From: Solenopsis invicta
Taxonomy: Eukaryota; Arthropoda; Insecta; Hymenoptera; Formicidae
NCBI RefSeq assembly: GCF_016802725.1
Contig: NC_052667.1
Span: forward strand, 19,874,846-19,938,845
Reading direction: 5' to 3'
Length of the DNA: 64,000 nucleotides
A program made the translations under genes and the position numbers. The notes under the pieces were generated by a model. That model was given only the letters and a program-made list of their open reading frames with translations, was not told where the DNA came from and ran no database searches. Shown here in pieces: positions 1 to 11,487 of the stretch. Position 1 is the first letter of the stretch; each line of letters starts with the position of its first letter.

Positions 1-24
1 GGAACAGTTGACAGCAACACAGAC

Positions 25-146
25 CATGGTGGAAGGGATAGCATGGTGTGCTCAATTTGCAGCCTTCTTTCTCTAAAATCTGCGCTCTCCGTCGTTTTTC
101 TGCTTCTTATTCCAGAGGGCTGCCAACTGTGAAAAGTTGAAGTATT
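25..146 (+). repeat. Left arm of imperfect inverted repeat flanking the THAP remnant
   Basis: Two blocks match the reverse complement of 2233-2342. Positions 25-59 read CATGGTGGAAG..CATGGTGTGCTCAATTTG. Positions 118-146 contain GGCTGCCAACTGTGAAAA. The stretch between the blocks is unlike its partner. The arm may be a terminal or subterminal repeat of a 2.3-kb element, or a local inverted duplication. The window edge hides whether it extends to the left. Confidence 0.6.
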
Positions 147-819
147 TCACTTTCTAAAGTCTGTACACCTGATATAACTGTCTTTGTCGGACGTTTTCTA
201 TTTTCACTCTATCTCTTTTCTTGCAGATAGTTACCGCTGTAAATAAATGTTATTAAATACAACACGACACAAAAGACTAATTGCGCTCATTGTAAAAAAT
301 TAATAAAAATTAAACAGTTTGTGTAAAATATAAAGATTAATAGTATTGAATAATAAAATAATATTTGAAATAACACTACAAATATAAATATCGTAATAAA
401 TTTTACGGTAATTTTAATAATAAAAAATAAAGTTCTTAAAAATTTAAAAAACAACTATTGATATACAAGAATTTTTTCCAAAACAAGAAATAAATAGAAT
501 TATTAAGTCCACAAATCATTACAGAATATTAATTTTTTGTAAATAAAAAATTATTGAAATTTGAAGATATTTTTTCATTAAAAATGAAAAGAAAAAAATA
601 GTTAAGATAGTTAAATTGAATTAAATAATATTCATTGATTTTATGCTTGAGCCCTTGGTGTTTTTGAATGAACTGACTAAGACAATCTCTACCGACAAAA
701 TGTGAAGAAATAAGTCATTATTTTTTATGCAAGTTTCATGATAAATATAATAATTTATTTATACACAATTTATACACAATTCTTATATTATACAGTTTTT
801 AGATACACATAATTATTTA

Positions 820-2038
820 TTATTTTATACATTTCAAAGTTAAAAAACTAAGAGCTAAAAATTCTATTTGATTTTTTTCATTTTTTTCTTGTTTTTGGTG
901 GCGTTCAACACATTGCATATGTTTCCTCCAGCCTTCGATTACTGTAATAATAAAACAAAACATCATTGTTTATTGTATATACCAAGAATTTTGTGGCAAA
1001 TTAAGATAGCAAATTACTATCATCAGTAATCGTTCAATGTTGTTCTTACCTTCTAAATCGACCCTTCGGTGATTCTGCATCTATCATACATTCCTGTATA
1101 TTCGATGGATCATCAGGGCTGACGAGTAACTCGGAAGACTACATGTACATTTTCGTGGATGACGGGAAGCGGAAAATCTTCGGCTATGACTTTGAAGTCC
1201 ATATTACTTTCATTGTTACTAAAATAGAAAATATAAATGTTACTTTGATAATGTTATGCAAAAAAAGGAATGTATTTTTCAGTAATTAATACATCAATTA
1301 TTATTTATTCATTTTTACCTATTTTCCGTTTTTGGTAACAATAATGTTGGAACTGCACTCGGCAAAAGCGACTGTCTTCGAATGTCCATAGGAGGTCGAA
1401 TCTTTTTACTTCTCACAAACAAATCTTCTGTGAAGTGTGCTAAGCATATATTTGCTGAAAATTCAAATGACAGAATAATAGTTAAGTTAACTAACAATTA
1501 ATAAGTTAACAATTGTCTTAGTTTACATCAAGCACTTGATGTGTGCTATGTAACTTCCTATTAAATTATTTTAATTTCGACAATACGTATAAATGTATAC
1601 ATGATACGTACATTTAATTATCTTGAAACATATTGTATCAGTTTAATATACTATTCTTTAAATTTATTGCAAAAGTTAAGACAATTAAATAGAAAGTTGT
1701 TGGTTAGTATATATATCAAGTAATTGGTGTTAGGTTAGGTTGCTCTATTAAGATACGAATATTTACAATATTTTCTTTTGGAACAGTATTGGAATGTTGT
1801 GTGTGTGCCTGTATGTGTAATACAAATTGCAATGGAAATAATGTCATTACAAAAAATTGGCTAATAATATTTAATAAGACTTACCATTCTTAATATTTTT
1901 CGGCATAAAACTCTCTCTGATTCTCTGAATTCAGCCTTCACGCATTACTGCATTTTCCGGAAATCGGAAAAAGCTTACTTGCGCCGGCAAGTACGTTTCG
2001 TTGCAATTTTTACACGATTTCACTACACAATGTACCAT
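820..2038 (-). pseudogene. Decayed THAP-domain zinc-finger gene
   Basis: THAP domains are zinc-dependent DNA-binding modules of transcription factors and P-element-type transposases. Exon 1 (2038-1885) begins MVHCVVKSCKNCN and continues with FFRFPEN, giving the two N-terminal cysteines and the FP motif. Exon 2 (1454-1319) gives ICLAHF (the C-x2-H pair) and AVPTLLLP, the diagnostic end of the domain. Donor and acceptor sites with matching phase join them. A TGA at about codon 36 sits where the conserved tryptophan is expected. Exon 3 (1218-1050) needs a frameshift. A last exon (941-820) reads a basic, glutamine-rich coil. The gene is too short for a P-element transposase. The family call is secure; loss of function is inferred from the stop and the frameshift. 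Confidence 0.7.
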
Positions 2039-2232
2039 TTTCACTTTATTTTACAATAAAGTTTAAAAAATAACCTAAAAATACGTGTTGTTACTATGGA
2101 CGCTATGAAGCAAAGGTGCGGAAATTGGAGCAATGACGCTGGCGGCGCTGGTATGACAGAAAAAGACGCAATGCACGCACTCGTACGTGTGACAAAGATG
2201 CGACCATCTAGGTTCAGCAACTTTCCGACATT

Positions 2233-2342
2233 AAATATTTCATTTTTTCACAGTTGGCAGCCTTCAGAAATAAGAGACACTTTGCCGTGAAAAGGGGCGT
2301 GGTTTAGCCAAATTGAGCACACCATGTTATACTTCCACCATG
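2233..2342 (-). repeat. Right arm of inverted repeat flanking the THAP remnant
   Basis: This is the reverse-complement partner of 25-146. Positions 2309-2342 pair with 25-59 and positions 2233-2263 pair with 115-146. The arms differ in the middle by a GC-richer insert at about 2282-2305. The THAP remnant and its presumed promoter lie between the arms. Confidence 0.6.
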
Positions 2343-2769
2343 ACACAGACTGCAAGTTAAAGAAAATGCAACCGGTCACAATAAGAAAACAAAATAAAAT
2401 TTTTTTAAATAAAAAAAGTAATAATATAAGCAATAAATCAAAAATTGAAAAAGTTGTAAAGAAGGACGTAACAAATAAATAAAATAAAATAAAACCGTAA
2501 TAAATTAAAAAGATAATAAAGTAAGCTATACAAGTCAATAATTATAAAATTGTAAAGAAGTAAAAAATTAACAAAAGATTAACAAACCTAAGAGTTCCAA
2601 AAATTATATTACATACACTTGAGGAAGGATGTTATCAGCACGGAATGCTTAAAGACGAATATCAGAGAACATATGAGAGAGAACTGTCGAAACGGCTAGA
2701 TAAGGATAGGAGAAGAGAGAGATACAAACTCTAAGAGGGGGAAATACGTTCGAGAATGGGAAGATATGC
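2343..2769. other. AT-rich stretch, no gene
   Basis: The sequence is A-rich and low in complexity as far as about 2590. A purine-rich stretch follows at 2640-2770 and may be the 3' untranslated end of the neighbouring Penelope-like element. The minus-strand reading frame at 2248-2538 is hydrophobic and low in complexity, with no recognisable domain. Confidence 0.4.
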
Positions 2770-3945
2770 CTCTGAGAGGAGTTTGGTATCGCTTTGCTTG
2801 TTGAGTCTGTTTTCTTGTTTCTTAATAAATAACATTTCAGATATAGATTTTTTTACCTACGAAGGTTCTTTATCTAAAATTTTAACATTCTTCCAATCAA
2901 AATCACGATTATTTCTCATATGATGTATGAAGATAACAGAAGAAACGCTGGCTTCTTTAATATCTGCTTTTTGTTCTGTGACTCTTGTTTTTAATTGTCG
3001 TTTTGTCTGTCCCACATAAGATGAGTCACAATCCTTACAATTGATTTTTTAAACTACATTGTTACAGGACAGACGATCGATATGATCTTTTCCCGTTGAA
3101 CTTGTTTAGTTTATGGGGGATTGTGAAAACCACGTTGCAGTCATACTTATGTGAGAAAGACAAAAATTTTTTCGATATTGAATTAATATAAAGGATGTAA
3201 AAATCTTTTTGCTTTAGGTTTTCCTTTATAGGTGTCGTTTTTATAAAAAAGATATTTCAATCTAAAAAGAAACATAGAAAAAATAAAATCTAACAAGTAA
3301 TTGTTCTTAATTAAAATGTTAACCAAATATGTGAGATTTTTTTTTATGGTATTGTGGATAAGATAGCAAAATTATTTTGACCACCATGCTAAAAATGATA
3401 CCTTTTTTATGGCACAACGGATGCAAAAAGAAATTGAGGTATCTTTCTGAGAAGGTGGGTTTATGGTACTGATTGAGACTAATTCTGTTGTTAGATTTAA
3501 TTAACAAAACATCCAGAAAGCTAAGCCTTTCCTCCACCTCCATTTCCATTGTAAATTGTAAGCGGTTGTGCACAGAATTAAAAGTGTTAAGAATACAAGA
3601 TAAAGAATCCACCGGAGCCGCTAATATGATATCGTCGACATATTTACAATAAAATGGAAGACGCAAGTAAAGGTTTTTTATCGCGTCACATTCTAAATCT
3701 TGCATAACTAAGTCTCCTAAAATAGGAGATAACGGAGAGCCCATTGGTAGGCCAAAGATCTGTTTATAGTAACGATTATTGAATTTGAAAAAAGTGGAAT
3801 CAGTTATTAAATTTATCACTTTAAATCGTTTTTGAAATCGTTTTTGAAATCAAATTCCCTCTTGTCGTGACGCTTCTCACCGTTAAGTCTTTTGGAACAT
3901 TAGTAAAAAAAGACACGTCCAAAAACACTCGAATTCAAAGATGCA
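2770..3945 (-). pseudogene. Penelope-like element, copy 1: reverse transcriptase plus GIY-YIG endonuclease
   Basis: Penelope-like elements encode a telomerase-related reverse transcriptase fused to a GIY-YIG nuclease. Reading leftward from 3945, a motif-A remnant (LDVSFFTNVP) precedes an open stretch (3819-3319). That stretch carries FGLPMGSPLSPIL, the catalytic YVDDI and LSFLDVLL. Beyond it, 3080-2790 encodes CKDCDSSYVGQTKRQLKTRV, then FDWKNVKIL and ISEMLFIKKQ, which is the GIY-YIG domain. In-frame stops and frameshifts (for example within 3840-3860, near 3050 and near 2865) break it. The N-terminal third is missing, so the copy is 5'-truncated, as is usual for these elements. It lies head to head with copy 2. 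Confidence 0.85.
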
Positions 3946-4149
3946 TAAAAACATTTACATATATTGCGACATCAATTGTACGTGACCTCGAGAAACGTGT
4001 CTAACGTCTTACCTCCACTAATCGGAAATAAGTTCTTTATTTTTTAAGAAAAAAAGAATGGCTTGTTGTAGCACGACGAGTGCTTTAAGATTGACAAAAA
4101 GATCAATTGGCTGAAAAGGAAAAGGGTTCATTTTATATCAAATAAGATA

Positions 4150-5617
4150 AAGTACGATGCCAAGATTTCAGACGTGTCCAAGGCCGTCACAAATAGTAAA
4201 AACAACCTTTTCCTTCCAACGTATGACTCCTTGTAAAAATAAGATAGTGCGTAGCATCCATGTGTTTCCTCAAGATTTTAACTATGAATCCCCTTTTAAT
4301 ACATTGCATAACGACTGGTTTATCATTTTGAGCGGCATTGATATCCCTAAAGAGGTCCAATGTCTTTTACAGTTGGGAGATCGGTTCGGATGCTTGACAT
4401 TTACAAAGAAAAGACTATACTGGAATTTATTAAGCACATTAAACACAATATCTCAAAATACAGGGAAAATATACATGTTGCAATAAGAAATCAGTCAATA
4501 TCAATTTTGCATGGTCTGTTCCACAACAGCCGCTCTGTTAATAATAACGACCAATTAATTCAAAATTGATTGCGTAGCACAAAGAGATTTGTCGAAGAGC
4601 ATCCTGATATTTTATTCACTAAAGCGAACAAGGGCAATACTGTAACTCTCAATAAAAAAGAGTATATTGAAAAAATGAAAAATATGCTCTCTGACGCATC
4701 TACTTATATATGTATACGATTCGATCGCATAAATAACCAAAGATGCAGAAATAACCTCGTACGCTCCTCCCCAATTGGAAGAAAAAAGAATATATTGAAC
4801 AACAGGAGTATAGGAGTATTCTAATAACAGACGGTGTTTTACCAAAAGCCTCTGGTTTACCAAAGGTACATAAGCCAAATACGCCTCTCAAAATTATAAT
4901 TTCTTCTATTAACCATTATGTTTCTTAGCTCTTCCCTTGCATCAAATCATTTTTGACAGTATAGAAGAAACCTCTAGTTTTGTAAAAAACAGTCACCATT
5001 TAATTAATAAACTTAATGGTTTTGCCTTGGAAACGATGAATCACGCCTTAGTGTCTTTAGACGTCGTGTCTCTTTTTACTAATGTTCCAAAAGACTTAGC
5101 GGTGTGAAGCGTCACTACAAGAGGGGATTTGATATTAAAAGACTTCTATTCCCTTTGACAAATGTATTAAAGCGATAAATTTAATAATTGATTCCACTTT
5201 TTTCAAATTCAATAATCGTTACCATAAACAGATCTTTGGCCTACCAATGAGCTTTCCGTTATCTCCTATTTTAGAAGACTTAGTTATGCAAGATTTAAAA
5301 CGTGACGCAATAAAAAACGTTCCCTCCCGTCTTCCATTCTATTGTAGATATGTCAACAATATCATATTAGCGGCTTCGGTAGATTCTTTATCTTGTATTC
5401 TTAACACTTTTAATTCTGTGCACAACCGCTTACAATTTACAATGGAAATGGAGGTGGAGGAAAGGATTAGTTTTCTGGATGTTTTGTTAAATGAATCTAA
5501 CAACAGAATTAATTTTGACCAGTACCATAAACCCACCTTCTCAGGAAGATGCCTTAATTTCTTTTCGCACCATCCGTTGTGCCATAAAAAAGGTATCATT
5601 TTTAGCATGGTCATTTT
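4150..5617 (+). pseudogene. Penelope-like element, copy 2: broken reverse transcriptase
   Basis: This is the same family as copy 1 in the opposite orientation. It starts further 5', with the N-terminal NDWFI.LSG region at 4310-4390. An in-frame stop falls at 4567-4569. The next open stretch carries HPDILFTKANKGNTVTLNKK. After frameshifts come LPKASGLPKVHKPN (about 4840-4885), the motif-A region SLDVVSLFTNVP (5055-5095) and the palm region at 5247-5620. There the catalytic YVDD has become YVNN, so this copy cannot be catalytic. Similarity to copy 1 stops at about 5610, just before the Harbinger gene, so the nuclease half is absent. Confidence 0.85.
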
Positions 5618-5649
5618 ACTTTGACGTATGTTTTATTTATAAATTAATC

Positions 5650-7263
5650 ATGAGTTCTTCGTCCTCATCATCATCATCTGATTCATCGGAAATGTCATCT
5701 ATTGGCCAGGAAATGTTTTTCGACTCTTCTTCATCTTTTGAAAATAAAAACAATAATAGACATTGCATAGAAAATTATGAAACTGTTATTTCTGAATACA
5801 GTGAAAAAGAATTTATAAAGCATTTTCGATTAAGAAGAGATGTTGTTAATCAACTTATTTTACAGTTTTCTCAATCAGTACATTATACGTCTATCTTAAA
5901 CGGTAAGTATAATAATTATTATTATATTATTTTTGATCATCATAGTTTTTTTTTCGAAAAATTATAAGATGACCAAAATAGATGAGAATATGCAATATGT
6001 AATTCGAAAATGGCGGATTTATATTTATAATAAATTTTACACAATTTTTTTCTTAGATTTTGGCCGAGATACTACATCTCCTGAGAAGCATATGTATACA
6101 TTCTTATGGTTCGTTGACCATAAAGTGTCATCGTACAGAGACTGTGCGGACCGCTTCGATCTATCACTGAGTGCACTCTTTGACATTATTACAAGAGTGT
6201 CTGATTACTTGGTCGATATTGCACCACAATATATTCGTTGGCCTAATGAAGAAGAGAGGGAGATAACTAAAACATATTTTCAAAATGTGAAGAATTTTCC
6301 GAATATAATTGGTGTCTCGATGGAACCCACATCCGCATTGATAGACCAAAAGAAAGTGCTGAAAGTTACTATAATAGAAACGATTTTTTCTCTATACAAA
6401 TGCAAATAGTTTGTAATCATGAGCAAAAAATTATACACGTTTTCATTGGATTTCCGGGATTGGTACACGATGCAAGAGTTCTTAGAAATTCACCGCTTAT
6501 TGAAAAACTACTTGATCCAGAATTACGTATGCACTGTATAATTTTAGATTATTTTTCCCTAATAGAATAAAAGTTTCAATAAATTTTATTTTTAAAATGT
6601 TTACTATTACTTCCACATATTCTATACTTTTACAATATTTCTGTATATATAAAATGTTACAGGTGGATGTCTTTTGGGGGACAGTGCATACCTGTGCCTT
6701 CCGACATTAATGACATCTTGTAAAGACAACGGCCACTTGACTGCTGCTGAAACTTCATTTAATGTCAAATTATCATCGTGTCGTGTACGGGTTGAACATA
6801 CGATTGTCATTTTGAAGCAACGGTAAGGATCTATCCAAACAAACTTGCATTATAGCTGCATAATCATATGTATATTATGTTGTATTTCCTTATTGTATTT
6901 TCTTATTCGTAACACATTAATGTGACCAATAGGTGTACATTTAAAAAGTGTACATACAATAGTATGTACACTTTTCAAATGTACAATTATATAAATGATT
7001 TAATTTTATAATATTATATATATTAAAGGTTTCGGTTCCTCTACCACACAAAATTAAAAACTACAAAAAGAAGGATAAAAGTTATATATGCATGTTGTGT
7101 ATTGCACAATATGTGTAGTACAGATGTTCTTGATTTGTTCGAGTTAGAGCCAGCTGATAAGATCGTCAATAATGAAAGGAATGTGAACAACGAAAAATAT
7201 CCAAATAATGATTTACCTAATGAATTTGCATTAAAGAATGAATTGCGCAATTATTTATTTTAA
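5650..7263 (+). pseudogene. Harbinger (HARBI1-like) transposase, four exons, one frameshift
   Basis: Harbinger transposases are DDE nucleases of PIF/Harbinger DNA transposons. Exons are 5650-5902, 6057-6526, 6663-6822 and 7029-7263, with matching donors, acceptors and phases. Exon 1 has a serine-rich start. Exon 2 has FLWFVDHKVSSYRDCADRF, then WPNEEER and, after a one-base deletion near 6316, DGTHIRIDRP (first catalytic Asp) and GFPGLVHDARVL (second). Exon 3 has LLGDSAYLCLP and RVRVEHTIVILKQR (catalytic Glu region). Exon 4 has CVLHNMC and an acidic tail. Only the frameshift at the DGTH motif breaks it. The convergent neighbour at 7657-9507 is the usual second Harbinger protein. Only about 40 bp separate the start codon from the Penelope remnant, so the left terminal repeat is probably lost. 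Confidence 0.85.
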
Positions 7264-7656
7264 CATTAATCTTTACAAATAAATAACACATAACATTAAT
7301 TTTACAAATCTTTTATTCTTATATCTTATAATAAAGCATTATCACAGCATAGTACTTTGTACATATAGTACTTCATTGCTTATTATTATATTTAAAGAAA
7401 AAATTTGATAATAAAAAACACAACGTAGCGTAGTTTCAGTCTTTCTCAAAATAGGAACAACGTTGGGTGCATCCAAATGCTCAATTGCTCACTAAAAGCA
7501 TAAAAAAAAATAATAAAAAAAAATAAAAATTATAAATTGCATTTTGCCTTTGACAATCTTAAATCGTTAATAAAAAATATATATATATATAAACGAGCCA
7601 AAACAACTTTCAATAAAAAAACATATAAACGAACTTTATAAAATACTTTGTAAATA
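7264..7656. other. Spacer between the convergent Harbinger genes
   Basis: AT-rich and A-rich, with a short (TA)n run near 7580. It should hold the 3' ends of both genes. No further coding signal was seen. Confidence 0.5.
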
Positions 7657-9507
7657 TTACTCATCACTCTCATCAACATCGATGTCTATATTGTACTTAG
7701 TCTTGTATTTTTTGGCTTTCAATTGCAGTTCCAGGCGCTTGAGTTTCAAGTACTCATGTTGTCGGGCAGCTTTCTCTTTTTCTCTTCTTTCACGTATATT
7801 TTTAGCAGACTCCCTTTTTGTTTTTTCAATTTTTTTTCGACCGGTGTCTATTATTATGACTGAAATATGGTATTAAATCAGTTTACTTAATAGATTATTT
7901 AATTAACAAAAAAATATTTTTATTTTATGTTTAATATTCGCATTCTTACTTATTTTCTTTGTCATTTTCCTCTTGGCATTCTTCTCTGTTAATATCGTTT
8001 ATTGCACGGGCATCTTGTAGCTGAAATGGTGAAGCATCTTCAGTTAATGTGCTTTCATGTTGGATGTTTTTCAGTGTTTCTTGTTCTGTTGGCTCTGTCG
8101 CTTCTAAATTTGTTGAAGTATTGTTTATTGGTATTGTTTATAATATGACAATTTGTTCCCATTAATACCGGAGGAACTATAGAATGGACTTTTCCAAAAA
8201 TATCAGTCAGTTCGCTATAAAATAATTATTAGAATAATAATACCTAATAATATATATTACATATAAAATTAATATAAAATTGTAATAAATATTTATATAT
8301 GTATATACGTATGTATGAACATACTTTTCAAATTCAAGGCACATTCGTCCACTTCCACTTTTCTTAGGCTCTTTATTCAGTACTTGTTTTTTTGTATGCT
8401 TTTTCAAACGCTTTTATTTTATTTTCAATTTGCATGCTTGTAAATGTGTATCCGTATTTACACATTTTTTTTATTAATGCGTGCATACATCTTTTTTTTT
8501 TAAATAATTTTGCGTTTATCAAACAGACTTTTATATTTAGGATAAAGATCTAATAGGCATTTAACCGCTTTGCTGTTCCAGAGTATAGACTTTAAAGACA
8601 AATTAATATCATTGTCTTCATCCTCATCAGCCAGATTGTCATCATTTTTATTTTCACTTTCAGCTACAGTCTGAAAAGCACTATTATCGTTTTATCACAT
8701 TGCTATATGTGATAAAACAAAAAATCAATCAGTTTTGTGTAATACATATATGTAGATAAAAAATTTGTAACTTTTGTCGTAGGTTTTAGAAAACTTCAAA
8801 ATTTTTTAATGACTTCATAGATATATCTAATAAATGTAAATTACAAAAGTTTCCTCAAGTTCACAACAATGTAATGAACAACAGTATACGAGTTGAGTAC
8901 TAGATTTGAGTTTCAGCGTCATAATACGTATTATAATTTTTATTAATTTTAATGAGCACTAAGTGTTATATCAAAAAATAGATAAACATATACCTGTCTT
9001 CGTTACGTATCCTCCTGAAAAATATACGTTTTTTACGTCTTTGAAGCAATTGTGAGAAATGATTGCATCATGTTTCACTTTTTTATTACATTCATAACAT
9101 ATTAACTGAAACATAAACATACATAAAAGGATTATTTTACACATTTTACAAGATAAAAAAAAACAACTGGTAAAATTCCATTAAAAATAGGTAAATTCCA
9201 TAATAGCAGGCAAAAAACGTACGTATAATAAAACAGTCAGAAATCGATAGAATGTAGCATTTTAGTACCGTTTGTATAGTATCCGTTTGTTTTGTATCCC
9301 ATAGTATGCGTTTCTATCCTCGCTATTACGGAATCTATCATTATTTTCTAACGGATTTTTTTTACTAGAAAGTGATATTTATTCTAGTGTAATACTATAT
9401 TTTATGTTATTTCATGTTAAATTAACAACTAAATATACAAAACCACTTACGTTGTTCAAGTCAATAAACTTTTCCCTCTGATCATTTCCGCCTATTTCGT
9501 TCCACAT
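7657..9507 (-). pseudogene. Harbinger second protein (Myb/SANT-like DNA-binding), frameshifted
   Basis: PIF/Harbinger elements carry a Myb/SANT-like protein that helps the transposase bind DNA and enter the nucleus. Exon 1 (9507-9451) starts MWNEIGGNDQ. Exon 2 (9105-8994) carries CYECNKK and SHNCF, a possible small zinc-binding unit. Exon 3 (from 8663) has an acidic stretch, then LWNSKAVKCLLDLYPKY and, after a frameshift near 8520, CKYGYTFTSMQIENKIKAF, a trihelix/MADF-like fold. A second frameshift near 8390 leads to SGSGRMCLEFE. The last exon (about 7863-7657) is a charged coiled coil ending DESDE. At least three frameshifts make it a pseudogene. It converges on the transposase. Confidence 0.75.
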
Positions 9508-9654
9508 TTTCGTGCAACCTGGCGAAAATAGAAAGCTTCTCGAAGAATCGTTGTACAAACGTCAAACTGCGTCACAAGCGTCTAACTGCGTCTAACGCTT
9601 TGATGTCCCAATCTACGCTTTATACACTTTGGTTATGCTTTTCTCACACTTTTC

Positions 9655-9979
9655 CAGGGTTAGGTAGTAACTAGTTAAAAAACATTAATTAATACAGTTA
9701 AAAGTTAATAACTTCTAACTTAATTTAATTAATTTTTAATTTTTAACTTTAACTAATTATTTTTGAATTTATTATACAAATTATGATTTTGTAATTTAAT
9801 ATGAATAATGTTTTTTAAAATTATTTTCTAATTTAACTCAAGTTAATTTACTCTTAACGTAACTGTTATAGTTAGTTTTTTGTTTATGTAATTTTTAACG
9901 CTAACTAAATTAATTTTATATATAAACCATTAACTTTAACTTAATTTAGTTTAAAAATGTATTAACTTACCCAACCCTG
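9655..9979. mobile_element. hAT-type MITE with 8-bp target duplication
   Basis: The 325-bp element begins CAGGGTTAGGTA and ends with the imperfect inverted repeat TTACCCAACCCTG. The 8-bp sequence CACTTTTC stands directly on both sides (9647-9654 and 9980-9987), which is the hAT hallmark. The interior is rich in TTAA-like words and has no reading frame. The flanks carry two direct copies of TGATGTCCCAAT (9601 and 10007), so it landed in or beside a small local duplication. Confidence 0.85.
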
Positions 9980-10059
9980 CACTTTTCACACGCTTTATTT
10001 ACGTTTTGATGTCCCAATTTACACTCTCGCTTGCAATACGCTATTATTTTTGCCACAGC

Positions 10060-10350
10060 AATAAACGTTTACATATTTCAAAACACGCGGTTGTTTATTG
10101 TATAATCCGAATGGAACCGACTTGAACTGTCGTTTCGCGGTGGAGCATTACAGGGAAACTCTGAGTGGACCTGAATGGATCTCAACTGCTCTAACGGCAG
10201 GTAACAAAACAGAAACAAATTTTCACCCCGATTGCCCTCTGTATCACTTCCGTTTAAAAGAACACTATCAAGTCGCTGAGTTCGTTCGGAGCAACTTTGA
10301 GCAGCTCCCGAGAGACAAAACGAACAATACTTATGATACACTAACATAGT
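10060..10350. other. GC-richer island of unknown nature
   Basis: This block is clearly less AT-rich than its surroundings. Open frames run on both strands (plus 10098-10349, minus 10365-10078), but neither translation shows a recognisable domain. It may be part of an old transposable element or a regulatory segment. No function is proposed. Confidence 0.3.
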
Positions 10351-10993
10351 ATAAAAATAAAACAATGGAAAGTTAAAAGTTAGTTTTCAAATGTAATGTA
10401 AAAATTGCTGTTTATCTTCTGATATTCCATTGGATTCTCAATAAATTAATAAAATTAGGCTGAAAATGCGTAATAACGAATTTGATTGAATGCACATAAA
10501 AGCTGTCATATCGTATAAAAGACAAAAAAACATGTAATTTTTACATTTAGATTAAATTAATGTGCAAATACTTTAATTGCATTATTGCTGTCCAATATTC
10601 GCTAGTAGAAACGTACATAATACATGTTGTTTAAAAATTTTTAAGAATGAAATATGTTTTTTTCTTCCGTTAACAACTCGTCTTATTTGACCTATCTTTT
10701 TTATTATTCTATTGTTTAGAAAAACGAGTATATTACATTATTTATTTTGCTTCTACTTTTTTCTTCCACAAACAAAGATTTGCGTTTCAACAAAAATCAC
10801 TAAACTTACTTGTATAAGTATTATGGAGATACTTGACTTAATATTAAGCGGTAATCTACCGTGTATTTTCATTACTTCTTCTTCTTGTTGAAGGTTTCTT
10901 CAAGACTTTGTACATAAATAAAAAAAGAAATACAGAGTGAGTAAATTTAAAAATAAAGCAAAACTCAGAGTTGTGTATTAACTAATTATAACT
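10351..10993. other. AT-rich stretch, nothing recognised
   Basis: No coding frame, RNA gene or clear repeat structure was seen. Confidence 0.4.
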
Positions 10994-11487
10994 TAAGGCT
11001 CCTGACTCCTCAGCCAAGAACTCTAGGTGGACGGTAGCGACATTCGGTCGCGGACAAAATTAGAACTAATACACGTGAAACGTGACAGATTGACGATGAG
11101 ATGTTGTCGTGCATGTCATTTTGTTATTATGTGTTTTATTATAAAAATTGACTTGTCTCGTATTTATCAAATTCGTAAAAATGGACCGCGAGTAAAGTTT
11201 CTTTGAATTTTATACATAAAAGTTTTTCACTCCTTTCAATAGCTATCTGTGTGTTTTCCTGACTGAATAAACGTTACTTTACGTGCTTTTTACGACTATT
11301 TACTGATTGTTAGGCAAAAAAAATAGTTGTGACTAATATTTAGAAGTGTTTTACATCTGTTTAGTCTGTTTTATCGAAATTGGTTTTATTTACAAATGGC
11401 ATGTTTGAAATGGCATGTTGAAAATTATGCGTCATTTTACACAATTTCTCGTTTCTGACATCACGACTTCAATATGGCCTCGGCGAG
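10994..11487. mobile_element. Half copy of a long-inverted-repeat MITE
   Basis: From about 11052 (AATACACGTGAAACGTGACAG) to AATATGGCC near 11482, this segment is closely similar to 15419-15829, the right half of the palindromic element at 15123-15835. The terminal word AAGGCTCCTG at 10996 survives, but nearly the whole left arm is missing. It is therefore an internally deleted copy. Confidence 0.75.

Noticed and set aside
1728..1745. Insect telomere repeat (TTAGG)n
   Set aside because: Only about two units, GTTAGGTTAGGTT, which is expected by chance in this composition.
2248..2538. Hydrophobic 96-codon minus-strand frame as a membrane protein
   Set aside because: It is low-complexity T-rich sequence overlapping the inverted-repeat arm.
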